From contig NZ_JXTJ01000018.1 of assembly GCF_001509835.1 (NCBI RefSeq), forward strand, positions 186,001-250,000: DNA of 64,000 bases, read 5' to 3'. Both the position numbers and the translations under genes were made by a program. The notes under the pieces were generated by a model, which was not told the DNA's origin, did no database searches, and saw only the letters and a list, made by a program, of their open reading frames with translations. This DNA is from Allobosea sp. WAO. Lineage in GTDB: Bacteria > Pseudomonadota > Alphaproteobacteria > Rhizobiales > Beijerinckiaceae. How positions within the stretch are numbered: the stretch's first letter is position 1; every line of letters starts with the position of its first letter. Of this stretch, positions 1-9,500 are shown in pieces.

Positions 1-1
1 C

Positions 2-664
2 GCCGGTTCGACCCATGTGATCGTCGACCTGCCCTATGGCCCGCGCGCCAAGCTGAAATCGCAGGAAGAAGCGGCCGATCTCGCCGCGCTGTTCGAGACG
101 GTCGGGCGCGGGCTCGGTCTTGTCGTCGAGGCCTTCCCGACCGATGGCACCAGGCCGATCGGACGCGGCATCGGGCCGGCACTGGAATGCCGCGACGTCG
201 CCTGGGCGCTCGACAACGATCCGCAGGCGCCGGCCGACCTCGTCGCCAAGGCGCTGTTCTTCGCCGGCCGTATCCTGGCCTGGGACCCGGCGCTGGGCTC
301 GGTCGAGGCCGGACGGGCGCGAGCCGAGGAATTGCTGCGCTCCGGCGCCGCGCGCACCGCCTTCGAGCGCATCGTCGACGCACAGGGGCGCCGCAACCCG
401 CCCGTCATGCCGGGGTTGCTCGTCCATACGGTGCGGGCCGAGACGGCGGGCACGGTCGCCGAGATCGACGGCTGGGCCGTCGCCGGGATTGCCCGGCGCG
501 CCGGTGCGCCTTTCGACAAGGCGGCGGGAATCGATCTGCGCCGCGGCGTCGGCGACAGCGTCGCTGTCGGCGATCCGCTCTTCGCGATCCATGCCAGCGC
601 CTCGAGCGATCTCGAGGAGGCGCGGGCGCTGGCGGCGGAGAGCGCCTGCTTCGTGATCAGATAG
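2..664 (+). CDS. thymidine phosphorylase family protein, C-terminal part (5' end outside window)
   Basis: The reading frame is open from the window edge. The codons before the first GTG read A-G-S-T-H-V-I-V-D-L-P-Y-G, a signature of the catalytic alpha/beta domain of thymidine/pyrimidine-nucleoside phosphorylases, so the gene begins upstream and is not 215 residues long. The last third (TAGTVAEIDGW through the VGDSVAVGDPLF stretch) matches the PYNP C-terminal domain. The family phosphorolyses pyrimidine nucleosides or AMP to the base and a (deoxy)ribose 1-phosphate in the cytosol. The exact substrate cannot be read from this fragment. The gene is convergent with the MarR gene 18 bp downstream. 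Confidence 0.85.
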   Translation, partial: AGSTHVIVDLPYGPRAKLKSQEEAADLAALFETVGRGLGLVVEAFPTDGTRPIGRGIGPALECRDVAWALDNDPQAPADLVAKALFFAGRILAWDPALGSVEAGRARAEELLRSGAARTAFERIVDAQGRRNPPVMPGLLVHTVRAETAGTVAEIDGWAVAGIARRAGAPFDKAAGIDLRRGVGDSVAVGDPLFAIHASASSDLEEARALAAESACFVIR

Positions 665-682
665 GCTGAGGGCCGGCTCTTC

Positions 683-1141
683 TCAGCGCAGCTGCTTCAG
701 GAGCGAGATCAGTGTGGTGCGCTGGCTGGTCGCCAGCGGCGCCAGCGTCACCTTGGTGACGGTCTCGGCCTTCGGCATCAATTCGCGCGTATAGGCGCGG
801 CCGACCTCGGTCAGCTGCACGATGACGCGGCGCCCGTCGTCGGGGTCGGCGGTGGTGTGCACCAGCTTGCGCTTGATCAGCCGGTCGACCACGCCCTTGA
901 TCGTCGCCGCATCCATCGCGGTCTGGCGCCCGAGCAGGTTCTGCGAGCTGCCGCCTTCGAGATAGAGCCGCGACAGCACCGCCCACTGCGTCGGTGTCAG
1001 CTCCGGCCCCATGATCTCGTTGAACAGCGAGACATGGCGCTGGATTGCCTGGCGCAGGATGAAGCCGACCTGTTCGGAGAGGTCGTAGCTCTCCGCTTCA
1101 GGCTCGGCCGTGATGGCGTGGGAAGACTCGGACCCCGACAT
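683..1141 (-). CDS. MarR family transcriptional regulator
   Basis: A 152-residue protein of typical MarR length. The winged-helix core is visible: LTPTQWAVLSRLYLEGG, the recognition region around residues 70-95 (RQTAMDAATIKGVVDRLIKRKLV), and the wing DPDDGRRVIVQLT. Such dimers usually repress a neighbouring gene until a small aromatic or phenolic ligand binds. The ligand here is unknown. The gene stands alone between the phosphorylase and the operon starting at 9906, with inverted repeats just in front of its start codon that suggest autoregulation. Confidence 0.88.
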   Translation of the reverse strand: MSGSESSHAITAEPEAESYDLSEQVGFILRQAIQRHVSLFNEIMGPELTPTQWAVLSRLYLEGGSSQNLLGRQTAMDAATIKGVVDRLIKRKLVHTTADPDDGRRVIVQLTEVGRAYTRELMPKAETVTKVTLAPLATSQRTTLISLLKQLR

Positions 1142-1160
1142 TCAGCAATCCCCTTATCCT

Positions 1161-1215
1161 CACCGGATCCGGTGCCGCGACCGCCGGGATAGCGTTCGCA
1201 AAGGTAGGCAAACGC
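1161..1215. promoter_or_regulatory. inverted repeats upstream of the MarR gene
   Basis: A perfect 14-bp palindrome CACCGGATCCGGTG (1161-1174) lies 20 bp upstream of the marR start. A second inverted repeat follows (GCGTTCGC at 1192-1199, GCAAACGC at 1208-1215, one mismatch). MarR proteins bind palindromes of this size near their own promoters, so these are candidate operators. The role is inferred. Confidence 0.4.
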
Positions 1216-1341
1216 CCGTCCCTGCTATCTGGCCTCCCGGAGTGGGGTTTTCAATCGAATCTTGCCACTGCCACCGCCAATCCGGAAAGCCGTGCAGCGC
1301 ACGGGCGCTGACGCCGCGCAATCCGGGTGCTCGCGCGCCGC

Positions 1342-2331
1342 TCAAACGATCAGCTCGCCGACTGGAAGCCGCGCCCGTGCGGCAACCTGTGCCCGGGCCG
1401 GGAGGCCGAGCCGGAAAACATTGACCAGCCGCCGCCCGGCCGGAAGCGCGTGCGTCTCCTCCAGGGCTCGGCGGCTCTCCGGCCAATCGGCCAGGACCGA
1501 GAGCGGGCAGGCCGCGAGGCCTGCCGCGGCGATCGCCAGCCAAGCGCGGTAGAAGGCCCGGCCGGTGTCGAGCGCATCCTCGCCGGCCGGGCGGCAGAAC
1601 AAGGCGATAGCGCCGGAGCCCGTTTTGCCGCGCTCACTGGTCAGCGGCCCGGCCAGCCCCAGCCGGTCGAGCAGGGGGAAGCGCGACCCCAGCACCAATC
1701 CTGCTCCGATTGCTTCGAGACGACCGAGCGCAAGAGCTTCAGCATTGAGCCCGTCGCGCAGATAGTCAGGATGGGCAGGCGAGAGTCGCATCCAGTGCAA
1801 GAGTTCGCGCCGATGCGCCTCCTCGCGCAGGAAGTGCAGCCCCGCTTGGTCGCCGAGCACGGCGATGGCGGCGACCGCCTCGGGCGCATCGACGATCAGC
1901 AGATCGCCATTGGACGCCGCAAGATGTGCCAGTGCCTGACGGGAATCGGCGTCGGTGCGACGGAAGGCGCCACGCCAGCTCGCGCGTGCCGCGACTGCGT
2001 TCGCGAGGGGATCGGGCGAGGCTCCGACGGCAATGCTCAGCCGCGCGACCGGTCGCATCCGCGTCGTTTCCGACTGCCCGTCGAGCGCGACGACCTCGGC
2101 GATGCACAAGCCTCGCCCGGCCAGCGCCAGAGCGAGCCCTTCGATCGCCGCGCCGTGCGAAAGCCTGACGTCGTGGTTGGCCGGATCGGCCATGGGCAGG
2201 CGCCGCGCCATATCCTCAAGGACCAGCAAGTCGCTGCCATCGCGCCGCCAGCGGGTCGGCTGGATGTTGTGGACGCTCGGCGCCAGCCTGACTTGCGCGA
2301 CGAGGTCTTCGAGCAAAGCGTGGTCGAGCAT
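1342..2331 (-). CDS. Acg-like nitroreductase family protein
   Basis: A 329-residue protein with the nitroreductase-fold pattern of the Acg family: an N-terminal APSVHNIQPTRW segment (the S-x-x-N-x-Q-P flavin-contact motif), a degenerate central part, and a C-terminal GRRLVNVFRLGLP segment. Canonical members bind FMN and reduce substrates with NAD(P)H; Acg-like members often have altered flavin or lid regions. It is the last gene of a six-gene minus-strand operon, 7 bp after the upstream gene. The operon also holds a ThiF-like enzyme. ThiF and nitroreductase domains also occur fused in the mycobacterial protein named MoeY, which supports a functional link. The substrate is unknown. Confidence 0.7.
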   Translation of the reverse strand: MLDHALLEDLVAQVRLAPSVHNIQPTRWRRDGSDLLVLEDMARRLPMADPANHDVRLSHGAAIEGLALALAGRGLCIAEVVALDGQSETTRMRPVARLSIAVGASPDPLANAVAARASWRGAFRRTDADSRQALAHLAASNGDLLIVDAPEAVAAIAVLGDQAGLHFLREEAHRRELLHWMRLSPAHPDYLRDGLNAEALALGRLEAIGAGLVLGSRFPLLDRLGLAGPLTSERGKTGSGAIALFCRPAGEDALDTGRAFYRAWLAIAAAGLAACPLSVLADWPESRRALEETHALPAGRRLVNVFRLGLPARAQVAARARLPVGELIV

Positions 2332-2338
2332 GCCGGTT

Positions 2339-3454
2339 TCAGCCCCGCAGCGCTTTTGTGAACAGGTGCAGCCGGTGCAGCGGCTTTGCGCCGGCCTTCT
2401 GTGCTTGCCTCAGACTCGGCCCGTTGACATCGGCGATCCAGGTGCCGCCGAGGCCGGTGTAGCCGGCTGCTTTCAGCGCGCTGGTGACCTTGTAGAGCAT
2501 GGCACCGTTGAGACCGCGATTGTGAAAGGTGCGACTGACCGACTGGTAGACGATCACGGCGCGGCGATTGGTCCAGCGATGCCAGAGGAAGCGGAAGGGG
2601 AAGCCCGGGCCGATCCGCCCACCGGTCGCCCTGACGAGCGGGTTAAGATCGGGAATCGCGATGATCGCGCCAACAGGCTCGCCCCTGTGATGCACCACGG
2701 TCGAGATGCGCTTGTCGATCACCCACATCATGTCGCCGGCCTGGAAACTATATTCCGCCGCGCTCGGGGGCACGAACATGGGGTTGGCGTCGAAGCCGTC
2801 ATTGAGGATCAGGCGCGATTCCTCGAGCCGCACCGAAAAATGCCGGCGGTCGATCGGCATCCAGCGGTAGTCGCGATCGGCGAGGATCGCCCGCTGCTTC
2901 TCGCCCAGCAATTGCCGGGGATCGACGCCCGCGAGCGCGATCTCGAAGGTCGTCATCGGGAAGGTCGGCACATAGCCATTGGCTTCGAGCAGCCGGGCCA
3001 TATGCGGCGGGCTCCAGAGCATGTCGGTATAGGGCGCGCCTTCGAAGCCGCCGGTGACCACGCCGATCTGCTGCATCGCCGTCAGGTTGAAGTTTCCGGC
3101 AATCTCGACCATTCCGCGCTCGCGGGCCCAGGTTTCGGCGGCGGCTAGCAGGGCGGTGGCGATTTCCGGATCGTCGACGCAGTCGAAATAGCCGAACTGC
3201 GCCCGGCTCGTGCCGTGGCGGGCGTTCGAGGCATCGTGAATCGCAGCGACGATGCGTCCGAGCGCCTTCCCGTCCCTCAGCGCCGTGAACAGCACGAAGC
3301 GGCCATGCCCGTCCCTCGCCAGCGGATTGCGCGCGGGATCGAGCATACGGTCGAAATCCGCCCACATCGGCGGCACATAGGGGCTATCGGCCGGATAGGC
3401 ATTGGCCGTGACGGCGAAGGCTGCCTTGCGGTCATCGGTCGAGATTTCGATCAT
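2339..3454 (-). CDS. GNAT-like N-acyltransferase, 371 aa
   Basis: I recognise this only at family level as a long GNAT-fold protein. The N-terminal part (NPLARDGHGRFVLFTALRDG, then GRIVAAIHD) resembles acetyltransferases with a degenerate first half. The C-terminal half (GEPVGAIIAIPDLNPL, SVSRTFHNRGLNGAMLYKV, LGGTWIADVN) looks like a second GNAT lobe with an acyl-CoA-binding turn. No signal peptide or membrane segment is seen. The start overlaps the upstream gene's stop by 4 bp (ATGA), so it is translationally coupled in the ThiF operon. It may acylate the product of that operon; donor and acceptor are unknown. Confidence 0.6.
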   Translation of the reverse strand: MIEISTDDRKAAFAVTANAYPADSPYVPPMWADFDRMLDPARNPLARDGHGRFVLFTALRDGKALGRIVAAIHDASNARHGTSRAQFGYFDCVDDPEIATALLAAAETWARERGMVEIAGNFNLTAMQQIGVVTGGFEGAPYTDMLWSPPHMARLLEANGYVPTFPMTTFEIALAGVDPRQLLGEKQRAILADRDYRWMPIDRRHFSVRLEESRLILNDGFDANPMFVPPSAAEYSFQAGDMMWVIDKRISTVVHHRGEPVGAIIAIPDLNPLVRATGGRIGPGFPFRFLWHRWTNRRAVIVYQSVSRTFHNRGLNGAMLYKVTSALKAAGYTGLGGTWIADVNGPSLRQAQKAGAKPLHRLHLFTKALRG

Positions 3455-4668
3455 GCCGTCTCCATCGGCGTGCTTGCCAGCAGGCGGCGGACCAAAGCGA
3501 GGGCTGTCTCGGTCGCCGGATCGGCGGAGACCAGCGGTACCGTGACCAGCAGGAGGTCGAGCGGCTCGCGGCCGATCACCAGCAGATGCGTGGCTGAGTG
3601 GGCGGCGAGCAGGGCCTGGAGCCGCTCGACGCCGCCATCATCCGGCGACCACTGCCATGGCCGGTCGGCGGCGCGCAGCACGCCGATGTCACGCAGCGCC
3701 GCGCGCAGGATCAGCGGGTCGTAATCGGCGAGTTCCGTCTCGCGCAGGCGCTTCGCGCCGCCGAAAAGCGGATGGCTCGCCAGCTTCGCGATCAGGGTTT
3801 CGCGGCTGGCGGCTTCCGAACGCGCGATCGAGGCGAGCACGCCGGGCGAGCGTTGGTCGAAGCTGGTGCTCAGCGCGTCCGCCATCAGCCCGATCGCCAG
3901 CACGCCGGCGACCGCGACGGCACACATCCGCACGGTGCTGGAGAGGTCGATGTCGGCGTCGAGATGGGCGGCAGCGCCGCCGAGCGCCAGTGCCGCGATG
4001 ATGCGCAGGCCCATCAACCAGAAACCTTGCCGGCGCGTCTGCGCGCCGCCGCCAGTGACGAGCACGACATGGATCAGGAGCAGCGCGCCGAGCCCGCCGA
4101 GCCTGACGGGCATGTCCGGCACGAGGCTGCGGAAATCGCTGAGCATGAAGGGCAGCACCAGGAAGGCGCAGAGCCCGAGCCGCCAGACGCCGGCATTTTC
4201 TGCTTCGGTCAGCGCCGCCGGATCGCGGGTGAACAGCAGCAAGCCGCAGAGGGCGAAGGTCGCGAATTGGAAAGCGGCGAGGGCCATGTCGAAGCCGTTG
4301 CCGTGCTCGGCAAGGCCGAGCAGAGCCGCAAGGGCGAGCAGGCCGGCGCCGCCGAGCACGGTGAGCTTGGCCCGCCGCGGCGCATGCCGGCGTAGCATGC
4401 TCTCGGTCACGATGAGCGCGCCGAGCGGGAACATCGCGGCGCAGGCGAGTGCAAGCCGCTCCAGCAGCACGCTGCCGGTCCACCAGCTCAGCCCGCGTAG
4501 CAGCAGGACCGCCGCGACGAGCCCGAGCGCGACGAGGAAACGTGTCGTCAAGGCGCCGCGTGGATCGCGCCGCCGCAGGGCCAGCATCGCGACGCCGAGC
4601 CCGAGTGCGGCCGAGAGATCGACGATGGAGTCGGCGACGAGCCCGGGATTGGCGAAGCCGGCGGTCAT
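3451..4668 (-). CDS. polytopic membrane protein of unknown function
   Basis: A 405-residue protein I do not recognise. Residues 1 to about 270 contain roughly eight hydrophobic segments (for example LVALGLVAAVLLL, LTVLGGAGLLALAALLGL, LGGLGALLLIHVVLV). They are followed by a soluble tail of about 130 residues starting near DALSTSFDQRSPGVLASIARS. I chose the ATG at 4668 because it overlaps the stop of the ThiF gene as ATGA. The frame stays open about 40 codons further upstream, but that stretch lies antisense-like inside the ThiF gene. The position in the operon suggests a membrane anchor, sensor or transporter for the pathway. Confidence 0.65.
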   Translation of the reverse strand: MTAGFANPGLVADSIVDLSAALGLGVAMLALRRRDPRGALTTRFLVALGLVAAVLLLRGLSWWTGSVLLERLALACAAMFPLGALIVTESMLRRHAPRRAKLTVLGGAGLLALAALLGLAEHGNGFDMALAAFQFATFALCGLLLFTRDPAALTEAENAGVWRLGLCAFLVLPFMLSDFRSLVPDMPVRLGGLGALLLIHVVLVTGGGAQTRRQGFWLMGLRIIAALALGGAAAHLDADIDLSSTVRMCAVAVAGVLAIGLMADALSTSFDQRSPGVLASIARSEAASRETLIAKLASHPLFGGAKRLRETELADYDPLILRAALRDIGVLRAADRPWQWSPDDGGVERLQALLAAHSATHLLVIGREPLDLLLVTVPLVSADPATETALALVRRLLASTPMETA

Positions 4669-5546
4669 GGCGCGCCCGTCATCTTGCGCAGCGCCCGGCG
4701 CACAAACGGTCGCAGCAGCGCGGCCAGGGGGGCCGGCAGCGGCTTCTCCACCGCGGGCCGGTGCGGGTTGAAGAACCAGCCGCGGCAATCGGTGCCGGTC
4801 GGCTTGGCGAGAATGAGCGCGATCGCCTCATAGGCCATCATCATACCGGTGGTGATTACCATCGGCGCGAAGGACATCCGGCTGCGCCGACCGGCCGCGA
4901 CCTCGCCGGCAATGGCGAGGTCGACATGGTGGCGCGAGCGCGAATGCAGCATGACATGCTCGACCTCGCAGAGCATGGCGGCGCGCCTGTCCTCTTCCGA
5001 GATCGTCCGCCAGTCCTTGCCGAGCGTCGGGAAGCCGAGCCGCTCTTCCGGGCGCGGATCCTCCGGCCTGACCACGATCACCGAGGGCAGAGGCGACATG
5101 TAGGCGTCGATCACCGCCGCATCTGCCAGCTTGGCGGTGCGGTAGAGGTGCAGGCCGGCGGCGATGTCGTCCATGCCGTTGACGATGACCTTGCAGCGGC
5201 GGGCGATCTCAGGCAGCTGCTCGGCCCATTCGGCGCCGAGCACCTCGAGCTCGATCCCGGGGTTGATCGCGCGCGCGGCCTCGGCGGCGGCGTCAGCCTT
5301 CTGCCGGCCGATCGTGCTGGCATTGGCGAAGACCTGGCGGTTCAGGTTGGAGATCTCGAAGACGTCGATATCGGCGATGACGAAGCGGCCGATGCCGGCC
5401 CGGACCAGCGCCATGAAGGCGGAGCCGCCCATGCCGCCGACGCCGCAGACGAAGACCGTGGCCGCGCGCAGCACCGCCTGTTCGGCTTCGCTGACGAAGC
5501 CGATATTGCGGGTGGTGAAGCCGTCATAGCCGAAGCCTGGGATCAT
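4665..5546 (-). CDS. ThiF/E1-like adenylyltransferase
   Basis: A 293-residue member of the ThiF/MoeB/E1 superfamily. It has the nucleotide loop GVGGMGGS near residue 35, the acidic IADIDVFEISNLNRQ segment with the ATP-contacting Arg, the lysine in GRQKADAAAEAARAINP, and the NGMDD motif near residue 125. Family members adenylate a C-terminal carboxylate (ubiquitin-like or sulfur-carrier protein, or a peptide). I see no paired CxxC zinc ligands and no ubiquitin-like partner in the window, so the substrate may be a small molecule or peptide. Both ends overlap neighbours by 4 bp in a tightly coupled operon with acyltransferases and a nitroreductase. Confidence 0.8.
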   Translation of the reverse strand: MIPGFGYDGFTTRNIGFVSEAEQAVLRAATVFVCGVGGMGGSAFMALVRAGIGRFVIADIDVFEISNLNRQVFANASTIGRQKADAAAEAARAINPGIELEVLGAEWAEQLPEIARRCKVIVNGMDDIAAGLHLYRTAKLADAAVIDAYMSPLPSVIVVRPEDPRPEERLGFPTLGKDWRTISEEDRRAAMLCEVEHVMLHSRSRHHVDLAIAGEVAAGRRSRMSFAPMVITTGMMMAYEAIALILAKPTGTDCRGWFFNPHRPAVEKPLPAPLAALLRPFVRRALRKMTGAP

Positions 5547-6505
5547 GGCCTTGCCTTCGCATCGCGCGGCCGCAACGTGCCGAAACGGCTGGTATCGTCG
5601 AGCCAGTGGACGAGCGGCAGCACGAGACGCCGCAACAGGAGGAAGAGCGAAGCGCCGAGCAGCGCCGGCAGCGAGGCGCGCGGCACCTGGCCGAGCAGGT
5701 AGCGCCGGGCCGCCGCCAGATCCATCCGGCCGATCTGGAGCACGTCGTCGCCGCGGGCATAGTCGAGCTCGGCGCGGCAGAACTCATTGTAGCGGGCGTC
5801 GCGGTGATGTGTCGCTTGCTCGAAGCTCTTCTTCAGCTCGTCGGAGCCGCCGGTATAGGCGTTGGTAATCACCGAACGCGTCTCGTCGAAGCCGGCTTCA
5901 GGGCCGACGCCGAAGACGTGGCGATGGCCGCGCATGATCTGACGTGCCAGCGAGAGGTGCGAAAAGCTCTGGTGCACGCCCGGATCGGGCGAGGGATAGA
6001 CGTCAGAGAAGGTCTGGCAGACCATGCCGACCACCCCCGGTACCTGGGTGACGTTCGAGATCCAGCGTGGCCGCAGGCCGCCGCGGACGAACAGCACCAG
6101 CACTGTCAGCCCGTAGAGCACCCAGGAGAGGCCTCGGCCGCGCTCGTCCGGGTCGACCATGACAAGGCCGAGATGCGTCACCGGCTCGGGCTCGCCGTTC
6201 AGTACCGTCTCGATCTGAACCAGTGCGTTGAAGGCGACGGGCCTGCCGGTCGCCTTCTCGGTGATCAGGGTGACGATGGCCTGCGCCAGACGCTCGCGCT
6301 CGCCGGAGAACACGCCATAGCTCAGCTCGCCCTCGCCGAGCGTGCGGCGCGCCACGCTGCGCAACTGCTCGACGAGTTCGGCGAGGGCCGTGTCGTCCAG
6401 CACCGCGCCGGGCCGCTCGACGATCCGCGTCGTCAGCCCGGCATGGGTGGCGAGCGTCAGGTCGAGCTTCGGGCGCGTCAGCGCGGTGAGCCAGAAGCGG
6501 ATCAT
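5543..6505 (-). CDS. GNAT-like protein with C-terminal hydrophobic segment
   Basis: A 320-residue protein. Residues around 120-145 (THLGLVMVDPDERGRGLSWV) resemble motif A of GNAT acyltransferases (V-D-P-x-x-R-G-x-G), the pyrophosphate-binding loop for acyl-CoA. Near the C-terminus, RASLPALLGASLFLLLRRLVL could be a membrane-associating helix. I cannot assign a named function. It is coupled by 4-bp overlaps to the acyl-ACP synthetase/acyltransferase fusion upstream and to the ThiF gene downstream. One plausible role is an N-acyl transfer using acyl chains activated by the upstream gene. Confidence 0.55.
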   Translation of the reverse strand: MIRFWLTALTRPKLDLTLATHAGLTTRIVERPGAVLDDTALAELVEQLRSVARRTLGEGELSYGVFSGERERLAQAIVTLITEKATGRPVAFNALVQIETVLNGEPEPVTHLGLVMVDPDERGRGLSWVLYGLTVLVLFVRGGLRPRWISNVTQVPGVVGMVCQTFSDVYPSPDPGVHQSFSHLSLARQIMRGHRHVFGVGPEAGFDETRSVITNAYTGGSDELKKSFEQATHHRDARYNEFCRAELDYARGDDVLQIGRMDLAAARRYLLGQVPRASLPALLGASLFLLLRRLVLPLVHWLDDTSRFGTLRPRDAKARP

Positions 6506-9500
6506 GCCGCCGCCGTCGCGGCCGCCGCGCGCTCCTTGACCAGCCGGGTCACTCCGGCGAAGTCGAGCTTGCCGGAGCCGAGCACCGGCACCGCCGGCAC
6601 GACCATCACCTCGGCCGGGACCATCAGCTCGGAGGCGCCCTTCGCCTTGGCGAAAGTCTGGAACTCGGCGCGGTTCGCGCCCTGCTTCTGCGTCACCAGC
6701 ACCAGCCGCTCGCCCTTGCGCGCATCGGGCAGGCTGGCGACCGCCGAAAGCGCGTCCGGCCAGAGCTCGGCTGCGAAGGCCTCGATCGCGGCGAGCGAAA
6801 CCATCTCGCCGGCGATCTTGGCGAAGCGCTTGGCTCGGCCCTTGATCGCGATGAAGCCATCCTTGTCGATGGTGACGATGTCGCCGGTGTCGTGCCAGCC
6901 CTCGGCCGGCGGCTCGAGCACTCCCGGGTTCTCGGCGCGCAGATAGCCGAGCATGATGTTGGGGCCGCGCACATGCAGGCGCCCGCCTTCCTCGACGCCG
7001 GGTACGCTCTCGAGCCTGGCCTCCATGCCGGGCATGATCCGCCCTACCGTGCCGAAGCGGTTGAACATCGGCGTGTTGATCGCCAGCACGGGAGCGGTCT
7101 CGGTCACGCCATAGCCTTCGAGGATGCGCAGGCCGAACTTCTCCATATAGGTCCGGCGCGTCGCTTCCTTGACCGGCTCGGCGCCGGCCAGGATGTAGCG
7201 CAGCGAGCGCAGGTCGTAAGGGTGCGCGGCCCGCGCATAGCCGGCAAGGAAGGTGTCGGTGCCGAACAGGATGGTGGCGTTCGAGCCGTAGACCAGCTCC
7301 GGCACCATCCGGTAGTGCAGCGGCGAGGGATAGAGATAGACCGGCACGCCGGAGACCAAAGGCAGCACGAGGCCCACTGTGAGGCCGAAGGAGTGGAACA
7401 CCGGCAGCACGTTGAAGACCTTGTCCTGCCGGCCGAAATCGATCCGCGCCGCCGCCTGGGCCGCATTGGCCAGCATGTTGGCGTGGCTGAGCACGACGCC
7501 CTTGGGGGTGCCCTCCGAGCCGGAGGTGAACAGGATCGCGGCGCGGTCCTGGCCGCCCGACGCCTCGATCGGATGCCCATGGCGCCAGAGTGCCTTGAGC
7601 TTGTCGGCCGCCGAGACCGTGGCGCGGACGTCTTCCAGATAGATGATGGCGACCTCGCCGGAGAGCGCCTCGACCAGCGGGCCCATCCGGCCCTTCTCGA
7701 CGAAGGCGCGCGAGGTCACGATGGTCCTGATCCGAGCCGCCGTGCAGGCTGCGGCGATGTTGGTCGCGCCTGCGGTGAAGTTGATCATCGCCGGCACGCG
7801 CGCCGCCGAGATCAGCCCGAGCAGGGTCACCGCCGCGCCGTTGGCATTGGGCAGCATGACGCCGATCGCCTCGCCCTTGCCGGCCAGCGGCGCGAGCTTG
7901 CGGCCGAGCACCTCGGCACCGATCAGGAGGCGTTTGTAGCTCAGCGTGCCGGTCAGCGGGTCCTCGACGGCGACGCGGCCCATGCCATGGCGCCGGGCGG
8001 CCTCGGCCACGGCGTCGAAGACGCTGCGCTCGATGTCGGTGGTGCGGAAGATGAGGTCGGACATCACCTGGTAGAGCGCTGTGCCGGCGGCCTGACGCCG
8101 CGCCCGGCCCTTCAACTCCTCCGGCACGGTGAGCGTGACCGGCTCAAGGATGGTCACGCGCACCTTGGGGAACCAACGTCGCCGCACCTGCGCGCGGGTC
8201 AGGCGCGAGAAGACCGTCGCCTCCAGGCCCTCGATCCGGACCGGCACGACCTTCGCCCCCGACTTCTCGGCGATCATGCCGACGCCGTCATAGACCTTCA
8301 TCAGACTGCCGGTGACGGTGAGGCGCCCTTCCGGGAAGATCACCAGGCTCTCGCCGTTCTTCACGGCGTTGATCAGCGAGCGCGTCGCCAGAGGACGGGC
8401 GGGATCGAGCGGCATCGCCCGGGTCAGCTTCAGGAAGGGTTTTACCCACCAGCGCCGGGCGATGCCGTGATCGATCGCGAAGACCGGCTCCTTGTCGAGG
8501 ATCGAGAGCGCCAGCGCCGCGTCGAGGAACGAGACGTGGTTGAGCGCGATGATCGCGTTCTCGCCGGCCTTGGCGATGTTCTCGCGGCCCTTGACCTCGA
8601 CCCGGTAGAAGGCGCGGAACAGGATCGACAGGAAGTCGCTGAGCGGATTGGTCGGCAGCGTCCGGAAGATCCAGAGCGAGGCGGCGATGGTCGAGGCGCC
8701 GATCAGCAGGAATAGATGCGACAGGGTGAAGCCCGCCGCCTGCAACAGGGCCACCGCGATAGCGCCCGCGACCATGAAGGCGGCTGAAAGCACGTTGACG
8801 GCGGCGACGATGCGGGCGCGCTTCTCAGCCGGCGACCAGTTCTGCGTCGCGGCGAAGGAGGGCACGATGAAGACGCCGCCGGCGATGGCGAGGCCGGCAA
8901 GGTCGATGCCGACGCGCCAGGCCGAGGCGTCGCCGAAGAAGACGGCCATGTCCTGCGCCGGCTGGTGCGGAACGATGCCGGAGACCGCCCAGCCGAGATC
9001 GAGCGCGAAAAGGCTCATGACGATGCCGGCGACCGGGACCGGCAGCAAGACGATGCGCCCGCTCGACAGGAAGGAGCCGAGGCCGGAGCCGACCGCGATG
9101 GCGATGGCGAAGATGGCGAGATAGGCCGAGACGACCATTTCGGTCCCGCCCATGCCGTTCTTCACCAGCGAAGGCAGGAGGGCCATCACCACGGCGCCGA
9201 TCAGCCAGAAGATCGAGACCATCACGCCGGTGCGCCACAGGCGGGCATCGGCCCAGAGATCCCCGAGCAGATGCCCGGTCGAGCGCAGGATGTTGCGGTC
9301 GATGGCAAGATCGGGCGCGGCCGGGCCGGTCTTCGGAATGAACAGGGTCGCGACCCAGCAGGCGAGGGCGAAGATCAGGATCAGCAGGCTGAGCTGGGCG
9401 GCGTCGCCGCCTTCGCGGGCGGTGAGGCCACCGGCGATGGTGCCGAGCAGGATCGCGATGAAGGTCGCGCCCTCGATCAGCGCGTTGCCGGCCGGCAGTT